Shown here: positions 8,413-15,094 of the stretch, piece after piece
Numbering within the stretch: the stretch's first letter is position 1
Layout: each line of letters opens with the position of its first letter
From: JAWLHJ01 sp040904945
GTDB lineage: Bacteria > Gemmatimonadota > Gemmatimonadetes > Longimicrobiales > Gaopeijiaceae
Assembly: GCA_040904945.1 (NCBI GenBank)
Contig: JBBDSM010000186.1
Span: 1 to 15,246 of the forward strand
Direction of reading: 5' to 3'
Length of the DNA stretch: 15,246 nt
Program-made: the position numbers and the translations under genes
The notes under the pieces: generated by a model
Databases searched by the model: none
What the model was told of the DNA's origin: nothing
The model's input: the letters and a program-made list of their open reading frames with translations, nothing else

Positions 8413-10304
8413 GCGCGCTTCCTCCGGCGGCGTGGGGCGGCCTCTTCGATCGATGTTGCCGGCTTCGCCGTCATCGTCCGCTCCACGGCCTCGATCACCT
8501 CCTTCGCGCTCAGCGGCATGCCGCCATAGGACAATACCGGCGTCATCCTCGCCAACGGGAACTCCGTCTCCAGCGCGAGAAGCGAGCGCAGCTGCGCGTC
8601 ACGGTTCTGCTCTACGACGAACAGCCGGTCGTGCGCCAGGAGGAACTCGACCACCTCGGGGCCGAACGGGAACGCCTTGATGCGCATGACGTCGGCGGCC
8701 AGGCCGCGCTCGCCGAGCCGCGCCTGCGTCTCGAGCACGGCCGCTCGGCATCCGCCGAGGGTGACGAGCCCGATGGCCGCCGGGTTCGCCCCCGTCCCAC
8801 CCGCCATGCGCACCTCGGGCTTGGGGAGCCGCTCCACAGAGCCGCCGACCTTCCGGTCGAGGCGGTCGACCACGTCTTGATACGCGTCGGAGTCTTCCGT
8901 GTAGCGTCCGAAGCGGTCGTGCCCCGAGCCGCGCGTGAAGAACGCTCCCTTCGGATGCGTGCCAGGCACCGTGCGCGCCGCGACCCCGTCGCCGTCGGCG
9001 TCGAGATACCGGTAGAACTTCTCCATCCCCTCGAGCTCGCCGGCCGAGAGGACCTTCCCCCGGTCCGGCTGGTAGGCGTCGTCCCACCGGATCTCGGGAA
9101 CGACCCAGTCGTTCATGCCGATGTCCAGATCCGACACGACGAACACGGGGGTCTGGTACCGTTCCGCCAGGTCGAAGGCGGCCACCGCCATGTCGAAGCA
9201 CTCGCCCGGATGTGCCGGAAAGAGCGCGATGTGACGGGTGTCACCGTGTGACGCGTAGGCCACCATCATCACGTCGCCCTGCTGGGTCCGCGTCGGCATC
9301 CCCGTCGAGGGTCCGGTGCGTTGGATGTCGAAGATGACGGCCGGGATCTCGGCGTAGTACGCGAGGCCGATGAACTCGCTCATGAGCGAGATGCCGGGTC
9401 CGCTCGTCGCGGTGAAGGAGCGCGCGCCCACCCACGAGGCCCCGATCACCATGCCGATGGCCGCGAGCTCGTCCTCGGCCTGGATGACGGCCACCCGGCT
9501 CTTCCCGCTCTCCGGGTCCTTTCGGAGCTCGCCGCAGAAGCCGCTGAACGCGTCGATGAGCGAGGTGGACGGCGTGATAGGATACCAGGCCGCGACGGTT
9601 GCGCCGGCATACACGCATCCCAGCGCCGCGGCGGTGTTGCCGTCCATCAGGATGTGGTCCCCGGTCTCGTCCATGGGCTCGAGCCGGAACGGGAGCGGGC
9701 AGTCGAAGTGCTCCTTGGCGTAGTCGTACCCGATGCGCACGGCCTCGAAGTTCGAGTCGAGGAGCGCCTTCTTCCGGCCGTACGTCTCCTCCAGGAGCGC
9801 GTCGACGACCTCCAGGTCCATGTCGAGGAGCGCCGCGAGCACCCCCGAGTACGCGATGTTCTTGAGGAGGATGCGGGCCCGGGCGCCGTCGAAGCGCTCG
9901 TTGCAGAGCCGCGCCAGGGGAACTTCGAGGAACGTCACGTCGTCGCGCTGAAGCTCGTCCGGCAGCGGCCAGGTCGAATCGTGCAGAACCCATCCACCGG
10001 GACGCACCTCGCGGACGTCCTGGGCGTAGGTGGCCGGGTTCATCGCGACCATCAGGTCGAACTCCGCCCGGCGCGCCGTGTGCCCCTCGCCGCTCACCCG
10101 GATCTCGTACCACGTCGGAAGCCCCTGGATGTTCGACGGGAAGAGATTCTTCCCCGATACCGGGATCCCCATGCGGAAGATCGTCTTCATCAGCAGGCCG
10201 TTGGCGCTCGCCGAGCCGGTCCCGTTCGCCGTGGCGATCTTGAGCGCGAAGTCGTTCACGCCCGCAGCCTTGCCACCACCCGGCGCCGCGCCTGGGTTGC
10301 TCAT
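8409..10304 (-). CDS. korA: 2-oxoacid:ferredoxin oxidoreductase, fused gamma-alpha subunit
   Basis: This is a 631-aa partner of the beta subunit. The gamma domain is at the N-terminus (about 17-200, with GTGSASANGLL, GIPVSGKNLFPSNIQGLP and FDLMVAMN). The alpha (pyrimidine-binding) domain starts near 215 and has YPITPSTS at 241-248, AEDELAAIG near 277, SGPGISLMSEF from 301 and RTGPSTGMPTRTQQGD from 329. A C-terminal domain near 490-610 (GLVTLGG, FVVEQN) matches the domain-II/III region that contacts CoA in related enzymes. Gamma-alpha fusion is the usual form in aerobic KorA proteins such as those of actinobacteria. The basic tail RRRRKRA is unusual and of unknown role. The start is placed at the ATG that overlaps the flavoprotein stop as ATGA (10304-10301), with a weak AAGGTG ahead of it. 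It overlaps korB by 4 bp, which fits 1:1 coupled translation. Confidence 0.93.
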   Translation of the reverse strand: MSNPGAAPGGGKAAGVNDFALKIATANGTGSASANGLLMKTIFRMGIPVSGKNLFPSNIQGLPTWYEIRVSGEGHTARRAEFDLMVAMNPATYAQDVREVRPGGWVLHDSTWPLPDELQRDDVTFLEVPLARLCNERFDGARARILLKNIAYSGVLAALLDMDLEVVDALLEETYGRKKALLDSNFEAVRIGYDYAKEHFDCPLPFRLEPMDETGDHILMDGNTAAALGCVYAGATVAAWYPITPSTSLIDAFSGFCGELRKDPESGKSRVAVIQAEDELAAIGMVIGASWVGARSFTATSGPGISLMSEFIGLAYYAEIPAVIFDIQRTGPSTGMPTRTQQGDVMMVAYASHGDTRHIALFPAHPGECFDMAVAAFDLAERYQTPVFVVSDLDIGMNDWVVPEIRWDDAYQPDRGKVLSAGELEGMEKFYRYLDADGDGVAARTVPGTHPKGAFFTRGSGHDRFGRYTEDSDAYQDVVDRLDRKVGGSVERLPKPEVRMAGGTGANPAAIGLVTLGGCRAAVLETQARLGERGLAADVMRIKAFPFGPEVVEFLLAHDRLFVVEQNRDAQLRSLLALETEFPLARMTPVLSYGGMPLSAKEVIEAVERTMTAKPATSIEEAAPRRRRKRA

Positions 10305-12121
10305 CGGCCCACCTTCGCCACCCGTCGGTCCGCGTGGCGCTCACCCGCCGCGAGCCCCGCGTAGGGCTTCAGCAGCTCCGACTTGCGCATGTCCCACGCC
10401 GCCGTCGGGCACCGCTCGGCGCACAGCCCGCAATGGATGCACAGGTTCTCGTCCTTGAACATGAGCCTCGCCGTATGGGGTAGGGGCCCGGAGGCAAAGA
10501 GCGGCTGATCGAGGTTCTCGGCCGGGGCCGTGAGCCGCGTGCGCACCTCGGTCTCGTCGCCGTCCCACGTGATGGTGAGGCAGTCGAGCGGGCACACGTC
10601 GATGCAGGCGTCGCACTCGATGCACAGCTTGTCCGTGAAGTGCGTCTGGACGTCGCAGTTCAGGCAACGCTCCGCCTCCTGAAGAGCTCGCTCGAGATCG
10701 TAGCCCAACTCGGCCTCGACCTCCATCGAGGCGAGCCGCTCCTTCAGGTCCGCGTACCGCATCTCCTGACGGTGCGCCTCGTCGTAGTCGTTGGAGTAGC
10801 TCCACTCGTGGAGCCCCATCTTCACGCTCATCAGGTTCTGCCCGTACGGAGGCCGCTCCTCGACCGGATCCCCCTGGCAGTGCCGATGGAGGCTGATGGC
10901 GGCCTGATGCCCGTGCTCCACCGCCCAGATGATGTTCTCCGGGCCCCACGCGGCGTCTCCTCCGCAGAACACGCCGGGCCGGGTGGTCTGGAAGGTCTTC
11001 TTGTCGACGACGGGCATGTCCCAGTCGTTGAATTCGATGCCGATGTCGCGCTCGATCCACGGGAAGGCCGCGTCCTGCCCGATGGCCAGGATCACCTCGT
11101 CGCAGGGGATGAACGTCGTGTCGAGCACCTCCTTCTTCAGCCGGCCGCCTCCCTCGGGCTCGTGCCAGCGCACGATCTCGAACTCCATGCCGACCAGCCG
11201 CCCGTCGTCGGTCACGAACCGGCTCGGCGCGTGGTTCTCGAGAATCTCGATCTCCTCCCCCTCGGCGTCCTCGAGCTCCCACGGACTCGCCTTGAAGAGC
11301 GGACGGGGCTTCCGCGCCATGACCTTCACGCTCTTCCCGCCGATGCGCTTGGCGCTCCGGCAGCAGTCCATGGCCGTGTTGCCCGCACCGATGACCAGGA
11401 CGCGCTCACCGATGGAGTCGATGTGCTCGAAGGCGATGGACTGGAGCCAGTCGATACCGATGTGGACCTTGTCGGGGTCGTCCCAGCGGCCGGGCAGGTC
11501 GAGCTCCTTGCCGCGCGGCGCGCCGGTGCCGATGAAGACCGCGTCCCACCCCTCCTCGAGCACGGCGGCCATGCTCTCCACCGGATGCCCGGTGCGCAGG
11601 TCGACGCCCATGTCGAGGATCATGTCGATCTCTTCGTTCAGGACCCGTGGCGGAAGCCGGAACTGCGGGATGTTGTTCCACATCAGCCCGCCGGCGCGCT
11701 CGAGCTTCTCGTAGATGGTGACCTCGTAGCCAAGCGGTAGCAGGTCGTTGGCCACCGTGAGCGAGGCGGGTCCGGCACCGATCAGCAGGACCTTCTTCCC
11801 GTTCTTCTTCTCGGGGATGCGGGGCAGAAGCTCCGAGACGTCACCCCTGAGGTCGGCCGCCACGCGCTTCAACCGGCAGATGGCGACGGGCTCCTCGTCG
11901 AGCCGCGTACGGCGGCATGCGGGCTCGCAGGGCCGGTCGCACGTTCGCCCGAGGATCCCCGGAAAGACGTTCGACCACCGGTTGAGCATGTACGCCTCGG
12001 TGTACCGACCGAGAGCGATCAGCCGGATGTACTCGGGGACGTCGGTGTGCGCCGGACATGCCCATTGGCAGTCGACGACACGGTGGTAATGCTGCGGGTC
12101 CGAGACGTCTGTGGGGCGCAT
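10301..12121 (-). CDS. GltD-like FAD/NAD(P)H oxidoreductase with two 4Fe-4S clusters
   Basis: This is a 606-aa flavoprotein that probably transfers electrons between NAD(P)H, FAD and iron-sulfur carriers. The N-terminal GltD-type cluster region holds Cys18, Cys22, Cys61, Cys65, Cys69 and Cys82 (CQWACPAHTDVPEYI, CDRPCEPAC). The FAD Rossmann motif is GAGPAS at 115-120 and the second NAD(P)H motif is GAGNTAMDCCRSA at 245-257. FCGGDA at 386-390 completes the FAD site. At the C-terminus CLNC (486-489) precedes two ferredoxin motifs: C500xxC503xxC506xxxC510P and C561xxC564xxC567xxxC571P. The fused ferredoxin part is absent from ordinary glutamate synthase small subunits. No glutamate synthase large subunit is nearby, so the partner is more likely KorAB. 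The ATG at 12121 begins the conserved-looking MRPTDVSDPQHYHR. The frame runs open to 12523, but the upstream part is Arg/Pro-rich and overlaps the small gene at 12172-12507, so it is rejected. No clear Shine-Dalgarno sequence is seen, so the start could shift by a few codons. Confidence 0.88.
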   Translation of the reverse strand: MRPTDVSDPQHYHRVVDCQWACPAHTDVPEYIRLIALGRYTEAYMLNRWSNVFPGILGRTCDRPCEPACRRTRLDEEPVAICRLKRVAADLRGDVSELLPRIPEKKNGKKVLLIGAGPASLTVANDLLPLGYEVTIYEKLERAGGLMWNNIPQFRLPPRVLNEEIDMILDMGVDLRTGHPVESMAAVLEEGWDAVFIGTGAPRGKELDLPGRWDDPDKVHIGIDWLQSIAFEHIDSIGERVLVIGAGNTAMDCCRSAKRIGGKSVKVMARKPRPLFKASPWELEDAEGEEIEILENHAPSRFVTDDGRLVGMEFEIVRWHEPEGGGRLKKEVLDTTFIPCDEVILAIGQDAAFPWIERDIGIEFNDWDMPVVDKKTFQTTRPGVFCGGDAAWGPENIIWAVEHGHQAAISLHRHCQGDPVEERPPYGQNLMSVKMGLHEWSYSNDYDEAHRQEMRYADLKERLASMEVEAELGYDLERALQEAERCLNCDVQTHFTDKLCIECDACIDVCPLDCLTITWDGDETEVRTRLTAPAENLDQPLFASGPLPHTARLMFKDENLCIHCGLCAERCPTAAWDMRKSELLKPYAGLAAGERHADRRVAKVGR

Positions 12122-12171
12122 GGCGAAGCTCGCGGTTCGGTGCGTGGGGTCGTCGTCCGGCGGGGTGCGGC

Positions 12172-12507
12172 TCAGGAAGCCTTCGGGGCGTCGGGGTCCT
12201 GCCTGCGGGCGACCCCTTCTTTCACGGCGCGGGCGAGGATGGCGCGGCCGTCGGCCACGTCTCTCTTCTTGCGCTCGCGTTCGGCCTGGACGGCCTCGGC
12301 CAGCAACTCTTCGGGCGGGAGGGTGGGCAGGGTGAAGAGCGGGCAGAGCCAGCCGGTACAACGGACGCCGTAGTCGAGGCAGGACACGAGCTCGGGAAGG
12401 CCGCCCGGGGAGGATGCCTCGGCATGCTCGCGGCGCAGCACGGGCACGTTCCGGTCCCGCGCCGAGCAGAACGCTCGGGCCAGGCGGATGGTCCCGTCCT
12501 TGTTCAT
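12172..12507 (-). CDS. small cysteine-containing protein, first gene of Kor operon
   Basis: This is a 111-aa soluble protein of unknown function. It holds four cysteines: Cys14 (RAFCSARD), Cys43, Cys50 and Cys55 (CLDYGVRCTGWLC). They could bind zinc or an iron-sulfur cluster, although the spacing (C-x6-C-x4-C plus a distant Cys) is not a standard motif I can name. The C-terminal third is a charged helix (EELLAEAVQAERERKKRDVADG). No signal peptide or membrane segment is present. The start at ATG 12507 is supported by GGAGG ending 6 bases upstream. The frame extends to 12570, but that part has no such signal. The gene is 50 bases upstream of the flavoprotein and is the first gene of the operon, so it probably assists or regulates the oxidoreductase. 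That role is inferred from position only. Confidence 0.72.
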   Translation of the reverse strand: MNKDGTIRLARAFCSARDRNVPVLRREHAEASSPGGLPELVSCLDYGVRCTGWLCPLFTLPTLPPEELLAEAVQAERERKKRDVADGRAILARAVKEGVARRQDPDAPKAS

Positions 12508-12521
12508 CGCACGCCTCCGGC

Positions 12522-12557
12522 ACGGAGAATCCCCGTCCCTTCCGGCGATCGGAAGGG
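12522..12557 (-). promoter_or_regulatory. two adjacent dyads in the leader of the Kor operon
   Basis: CCCTTCCG-N5-CGGAAGGG at 12537-12557 is a perfect 8-bp inverted repeat with loop GCGAT. It abuts an imperfect 7-1-7 dyad, ACGGAGAATCCCCGT, at 12522-12536. Both lie 15-50 bases upstream of the ATG of the 111-aa gene, just before its GGAGG. They could be an operator for a dimeric regulator, or an RNA hairpin in the 5' leader that controls ribosome access. No T-run follows, so an intrinsic terminator is less likely. Confidence 0.4.
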
Positions 12558-12578
12558 CTGTTCGAGGCAAGCCTTCAT

Positions 12579-12594
12579 GGGCTCCGGGGAGCCC
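12579..12594. repeat. 16-bp palindrome in the 12508-12775 gap
   Basis: GGGCTCCGGGGAGCCC reads as a 7-bp inverted repeat around a 2-base centre, or as a 6-bp stem with a 4-base loop. It sits 22 bases from the dyad pair at 12522-12557 and 182 bases downstream of the lipoprotein stop at 12776. It may be an operator half or part of a weak terminator. The rest of the gap (12595-12775) shows nothing else convincing. TACTAT near 12709 on the minus strand is a weak -10-like match without a good -35. Confidence 0.3.
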
Positions 12595-12775
12595 CTATCG
12601 TGCGACGTGCGTTCTCGCGAGGCGGGATGTGGGCCGGTGCTCGACCCTCAGGCAGCCGCCGCCGCGGGAGGGGTCGGCCCCGAGGCGGGCGGACGACCCT
12701 CATCCCCCATAGTACGGCGTGGCGGCGGGCGCCGAAAGGGAATTGCGGCCGAGCGGACCGATCACCAGTCTGCCG

Positions 12776-14926
12776 TCAATTCGCCAGCGGCCCCGGACGG
12801 AGCTGGAACTTCGCGACGTAGCTGGTCCGCTCGGCGCCCCCCTCCATGTGGAACGGTGCGCGCGTGCTGACCGTGGCCCAGAGCCCGCGTCCCTTCCAGC
12901 CGCCCTCGGGGTCGTCGATCCTCCCGTCCATCCACTTCGTGTAGAAGCCGAGGGGATAGGGTACCCGGAGCACGACCCACTCGCCGTCGTCGAGCACGAG
13001 GAGGCCCTCCGAGACATTCCCGGTATTGATCGGCACGTTGTCGCCAAGGCCGAGCACGCCGAACTGGTCCACCCAGGTGTAGTAGCTCGCTTCGGCGCTC
13101 CCGGACGCGGTCACGCCCCCCACCTGGGGGAGTGGCTCGGTGAAGAACGTCCATCCCTCCGGACAGTGCTGGCCGGTGGCCTCGGGTCCATTCAGGGGAC
13201 CTTCGCACGCGCTCCGGTCGAAGCGGCCCATGTGGCCGCTGGCGAGGGCGACCCACGCGACGCCGTTCCGGTCGATGTCCATGCCCCGCGGCGAGAAGCC
13301 CTCGACGGGGCGCCCGGTCTCGTCCAGGGGGAGCTCGTAGCGCTCCACGAGTGCGGTGTGGGTCGGATCGTCGCCCGGCACGAGCCGGAGCACCGCGCCG
13401 GGGTAGCCCAGGGACGAGCCCCACACCGAGCCGTCCGGCGCGGGCGACACGGCGTAGTAGCCAGACGTGATGCGCGTGTCCATGGTCGGATCGGCCGGCT
13501 TCCCGGGCTCGACCCAGGCATCGCGCCGGCCGTTGCCGTTGGTGTCCAGCACCAGCGGCGTCCACCCCTGGGCGAGCGTCTCGTCGCCCGTCTCGTCGAA
13601 CACGCGCGTGTTCAGCCAACCGATGGCCGGTCCGCCCCCGCTCGTCCAGAGCGTATGGTCCTCGTCCTCGGCGAACATCAGGTGATGCGTGCTGAAGCAG
13701 GTGCCCACGTGGGTGAGCTCCTTCGTCGCTGGCTCCCAGACCGCGAGGTGCCGCCCCGCGCGCTCCCGCGGGAAGACCTCGGCCGACGGGTGAGCCGAGC
13801 CCTCCCGGCACACGTCCGGGTTCTCGGGCGGACGCACGGTGGCGGTGAGCCAGACGCGGCCACGATGGTCGATCATCGGGTTGTGCACGTTCGTCCGGCT
13901 GTCCCAGAGCACCTCGTCGCCCCAGTAGGGCGAGGGCGCGGGTAAACTCGGAGAGGCCGCCGGCTCTGTTGCCGGATCGCGGGGCGTGAGCGGAATCCCC
14001 GTGCTGTCGTTCGTGACTGGATCCACGACGGGCAGGTAGTCCGCGCTCAGCTCGAGCGCGCCGTACACCGGACCGTTCGCGTTCACAGTCGGATCACGGC
14101 GATCGGTGGAGACCACGTCGTGCAGGTAGTCGGTCGGGTCCGCCCAGTCCCACTGCGTGATGACCACGTTCCGCTCGATCCCTTCCGGACGCCGGGGTGC
14201 GGGCGGCACCTCGCCCGCCGCGATGCGGTCGGTCCAGTCGGCGAACATGCGGGTGGCGGCCGTCCGTCCCAGCACGTCGAGCCCGCGGCTCATGCTCTGC
14301 CCCGCCTGTCCGGCGAGAACGCGCTGCTGCCAGGCCTCCTCTGAGTCGAGACCGGCGAGCCCCTCGGGCATGACACGGGTGCCGAGGCTGCCGAGCTGGT
14401 GGCACGCCATGCAATTCCCCGACTTGATCTGACGCAGCCAGTCCGCCTGGTGTCGGATGTCGGGAGAGATCCCGTTCCCGCTCGGGCCCGTTCCGGGGAA
14501 GGCGTCCTCGGGCGGCACGTCGATGAGCGAGAACCACGACCCGGCGGGATAGTAGTACGCGGCGGCCTGCGCGTCGGGGGCCGGTCGGGCCGTGATCTCC
14601 AGCTCCGCCCCCGGCTCGGCCGTCAGGGTGTCGGAGTCGACGAGCCCGTATCCGCGCGCCCACACCGCGTAGCTGGCGTCCGGGAGCTCCGGGAGGAGGA
14701 AGCGGCCCTCGTCGTCGGTGACCACGATCTTCGCGAAGCGCGTACCGAGGTCGTCGGTCTCGGCGATGACCCACACGCCCGCCTCCGGTCCCGAGGGCCC
14801 GCTGACGAGTCCCGTGATCACGCCGTCGGGCGCCGGGCCGGAAGAGTCCGGCCGGTCACACGCTGCGGCCGCCACGACCAGCGCGGCGAGCATCGCGTAG
14901 GAAGGAATCGAGCGCATCCGGATCAT
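12776..14926 (-). CDS. lipoprotein with regulatory-like domain, c-type heme and beta-propeller
   Basis: This is a 716-aa exported protein, probably anchored by lipid at Cys23. The signal core is AMLAALVVAAAAC, and Ala fills -1 to -3, so the lipobox is relaxed. A carboxypeptidase-regulatory-like beta-sandwich covers about 35-110 (GVITGLVSGPSGPEAGVWV, DDEGRFLLPELP). A c-type heme site follows: Cys172, Cys175 and His176 in CMACHQLGSLGTRVMPEG, with Met186 as the likely axial ligand. The rest (about 300-716) is a propeller resembling streptogramin-lyase/Vgb proteins, with HRGRVWLT, PDGSVWGSS, RGMDIDRNGVAWVA and a calcium-like DTNGNGRRD from 461. Its enzymatic activity is unknown. It could take part in periplasmic electron transfer or ligand sensing. 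The ATG at 14926 is chosen because AGGAG lies 9 bases upstream. The frame is open to 15070, but that part is tandem-repeat and hairpin sequence. Met4 is an alternative start with a poorly placed Shine-Dalgarno sequence. Confidence 0.82.
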   Translation of the reverse strand: MIRMRSIPSYAMLAALVVAAAACDRPDSSGPAPDGVITGLVSGPSGPEAGVWVIAETDDLGTRFAKIVVTDDEGRFLLPELPDASYAVWARGYGLVDSDTLTAEPGAELEITARPAPDAQAAAYYYPAGSWFSLIDVPPEDAFPGTGPSGNGISPDIRHQADWLRQIKSGNCMACHQLGSLGTRVMPEGLAGLDSEEAWQQRVLAGQAGQSMSRGLDVLGRTAATRMFADWTDRIAAGEVPPAPRRPEGIERNVVITQWDWADPTDYLHDVVSTDRRDPTVNANGPVYGALELSADYLPVVDPVTNDSTGIPLTPRDPATEPAASPSLPAPSPYWGDEVLWDSRTNVHNPMIDHRGRVWLTATVRPPENPDVCREGSAHPSAEVFPRERAGRHLAVWEPATKELTHVGTCFSTHHLMFAEDEDHTLWTSGGGPAIGWLNTRVFDETGDETLAQGWTPLVLDTNGNGRRDAWVEPGKPADPTMDTRITSGYYAVSPAPDGSVWGSSLGYPGAVLRLVPGDDPTHTALVERYELPLDETGRPVEGFSPRGMDIDRNGVAWVALASGHMGRFDRSACEGPLNGPEATGQHCPEGWTFFTEPLPQVGGVTASGSAEASYYTWVDQFGVLGLGDNVPINTGNVSEGLLVLDDGEWVVLRVPYPLGFYTKWMDGRIDDPEGGWKGRGLWATVSTRAPFHMEGGAERTSYVAKFQLRPGPLAN

Positions 14927-14946
14927 AAGGGTGATCTCCTGCTCAC

Positions 14947-14992
14947 GGGTCCGACGCCACGGGGTCCGACGCCACGGGGTCCAAACGCCACG
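14947..14992 (-). repeat. three-copy 15-bp tandem repeat in a 5' leader
   Basis: GGGTCCGACGCCACG occurs twice in perfect tandem (14947-14961 and 14962-14976). A third copy, GGGTCCAAACGCCACG (14977-14992), has one extra base and a substitution. The array occupies about 21-66 bases upstream of the lipoprotein ATG, immediately before its AGGAG. It may be a slippage-prone minisatellite, or a set of regulator sites spaced one and a half helical turns apart. No in-frame start covers it with a plausible ribosome site. Confidence 0.7.
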
Positions 14993-15031
14993 AGGGTAGT
15001 CTACGGGTCGGACCGACGGCCGGCGAGCGGG

Positions 15032-15070
15032 GTGCGGCGGCGAGCGGCCCTCCCGCCGCGGCCGCCGCAC
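15032..15070 (-). terminator. GC-rich hairpin after the VWA-protein gene
   Basis: GTGCGGCGGC (15032-15041) and GCCGCCGCAC (15061-15070) form a perfect 10-bp stem around a 19-base loop. It begins 24 bases downstream of the TAG at 15095-15097. It is well placed as a transcription terminator or 3' stabilising hairpin for that gene. No T-run follows on the minus strand, so intrinsic termination is unproven. Confidence 0.4.
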
Positions 15071-15094
15071 GTGTCGTGATGGCTATCCCAGTGG

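Noticed and set aside
6403..8529. 708-codon open frame on the plus strand crossing from kinase into korB and korA
   Set aside because: It overlaps the well-supported kinase in another frame and runs antisense to korB. Its composition is Arg/Gly-rich with no motif.
10301..12121. Glutamate synthase small subunit (gltD) as the name of the flavoprotein
   Set aside because: No large subunit is nearby, the extra two-cluster ferredoxin tail is not part of GltD, and the gene is coupled to korA.
12122..12523. N-terminal extension of the flavoprotein to 12523
   Set aside because: The extension is Arg/Pro-rich and lies in another frame of the 111-aa gene. The recognisable protein begins at the ATG at 12121.
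12642..12702. CGACCCTCA found twice, 52 bases apart
   Set aside because: A single 9-base match in a GC-rich 268-base gap is not rare by chance, and no symmetry or promoter spacing supports it.
14927..15070. N-terminal extension of the lipoprotein to 15070
   Set aside because: It would translate the tandem repeat and hairpin and bury the lipoprotein signal. AGGAG supports the ATG at 14926.
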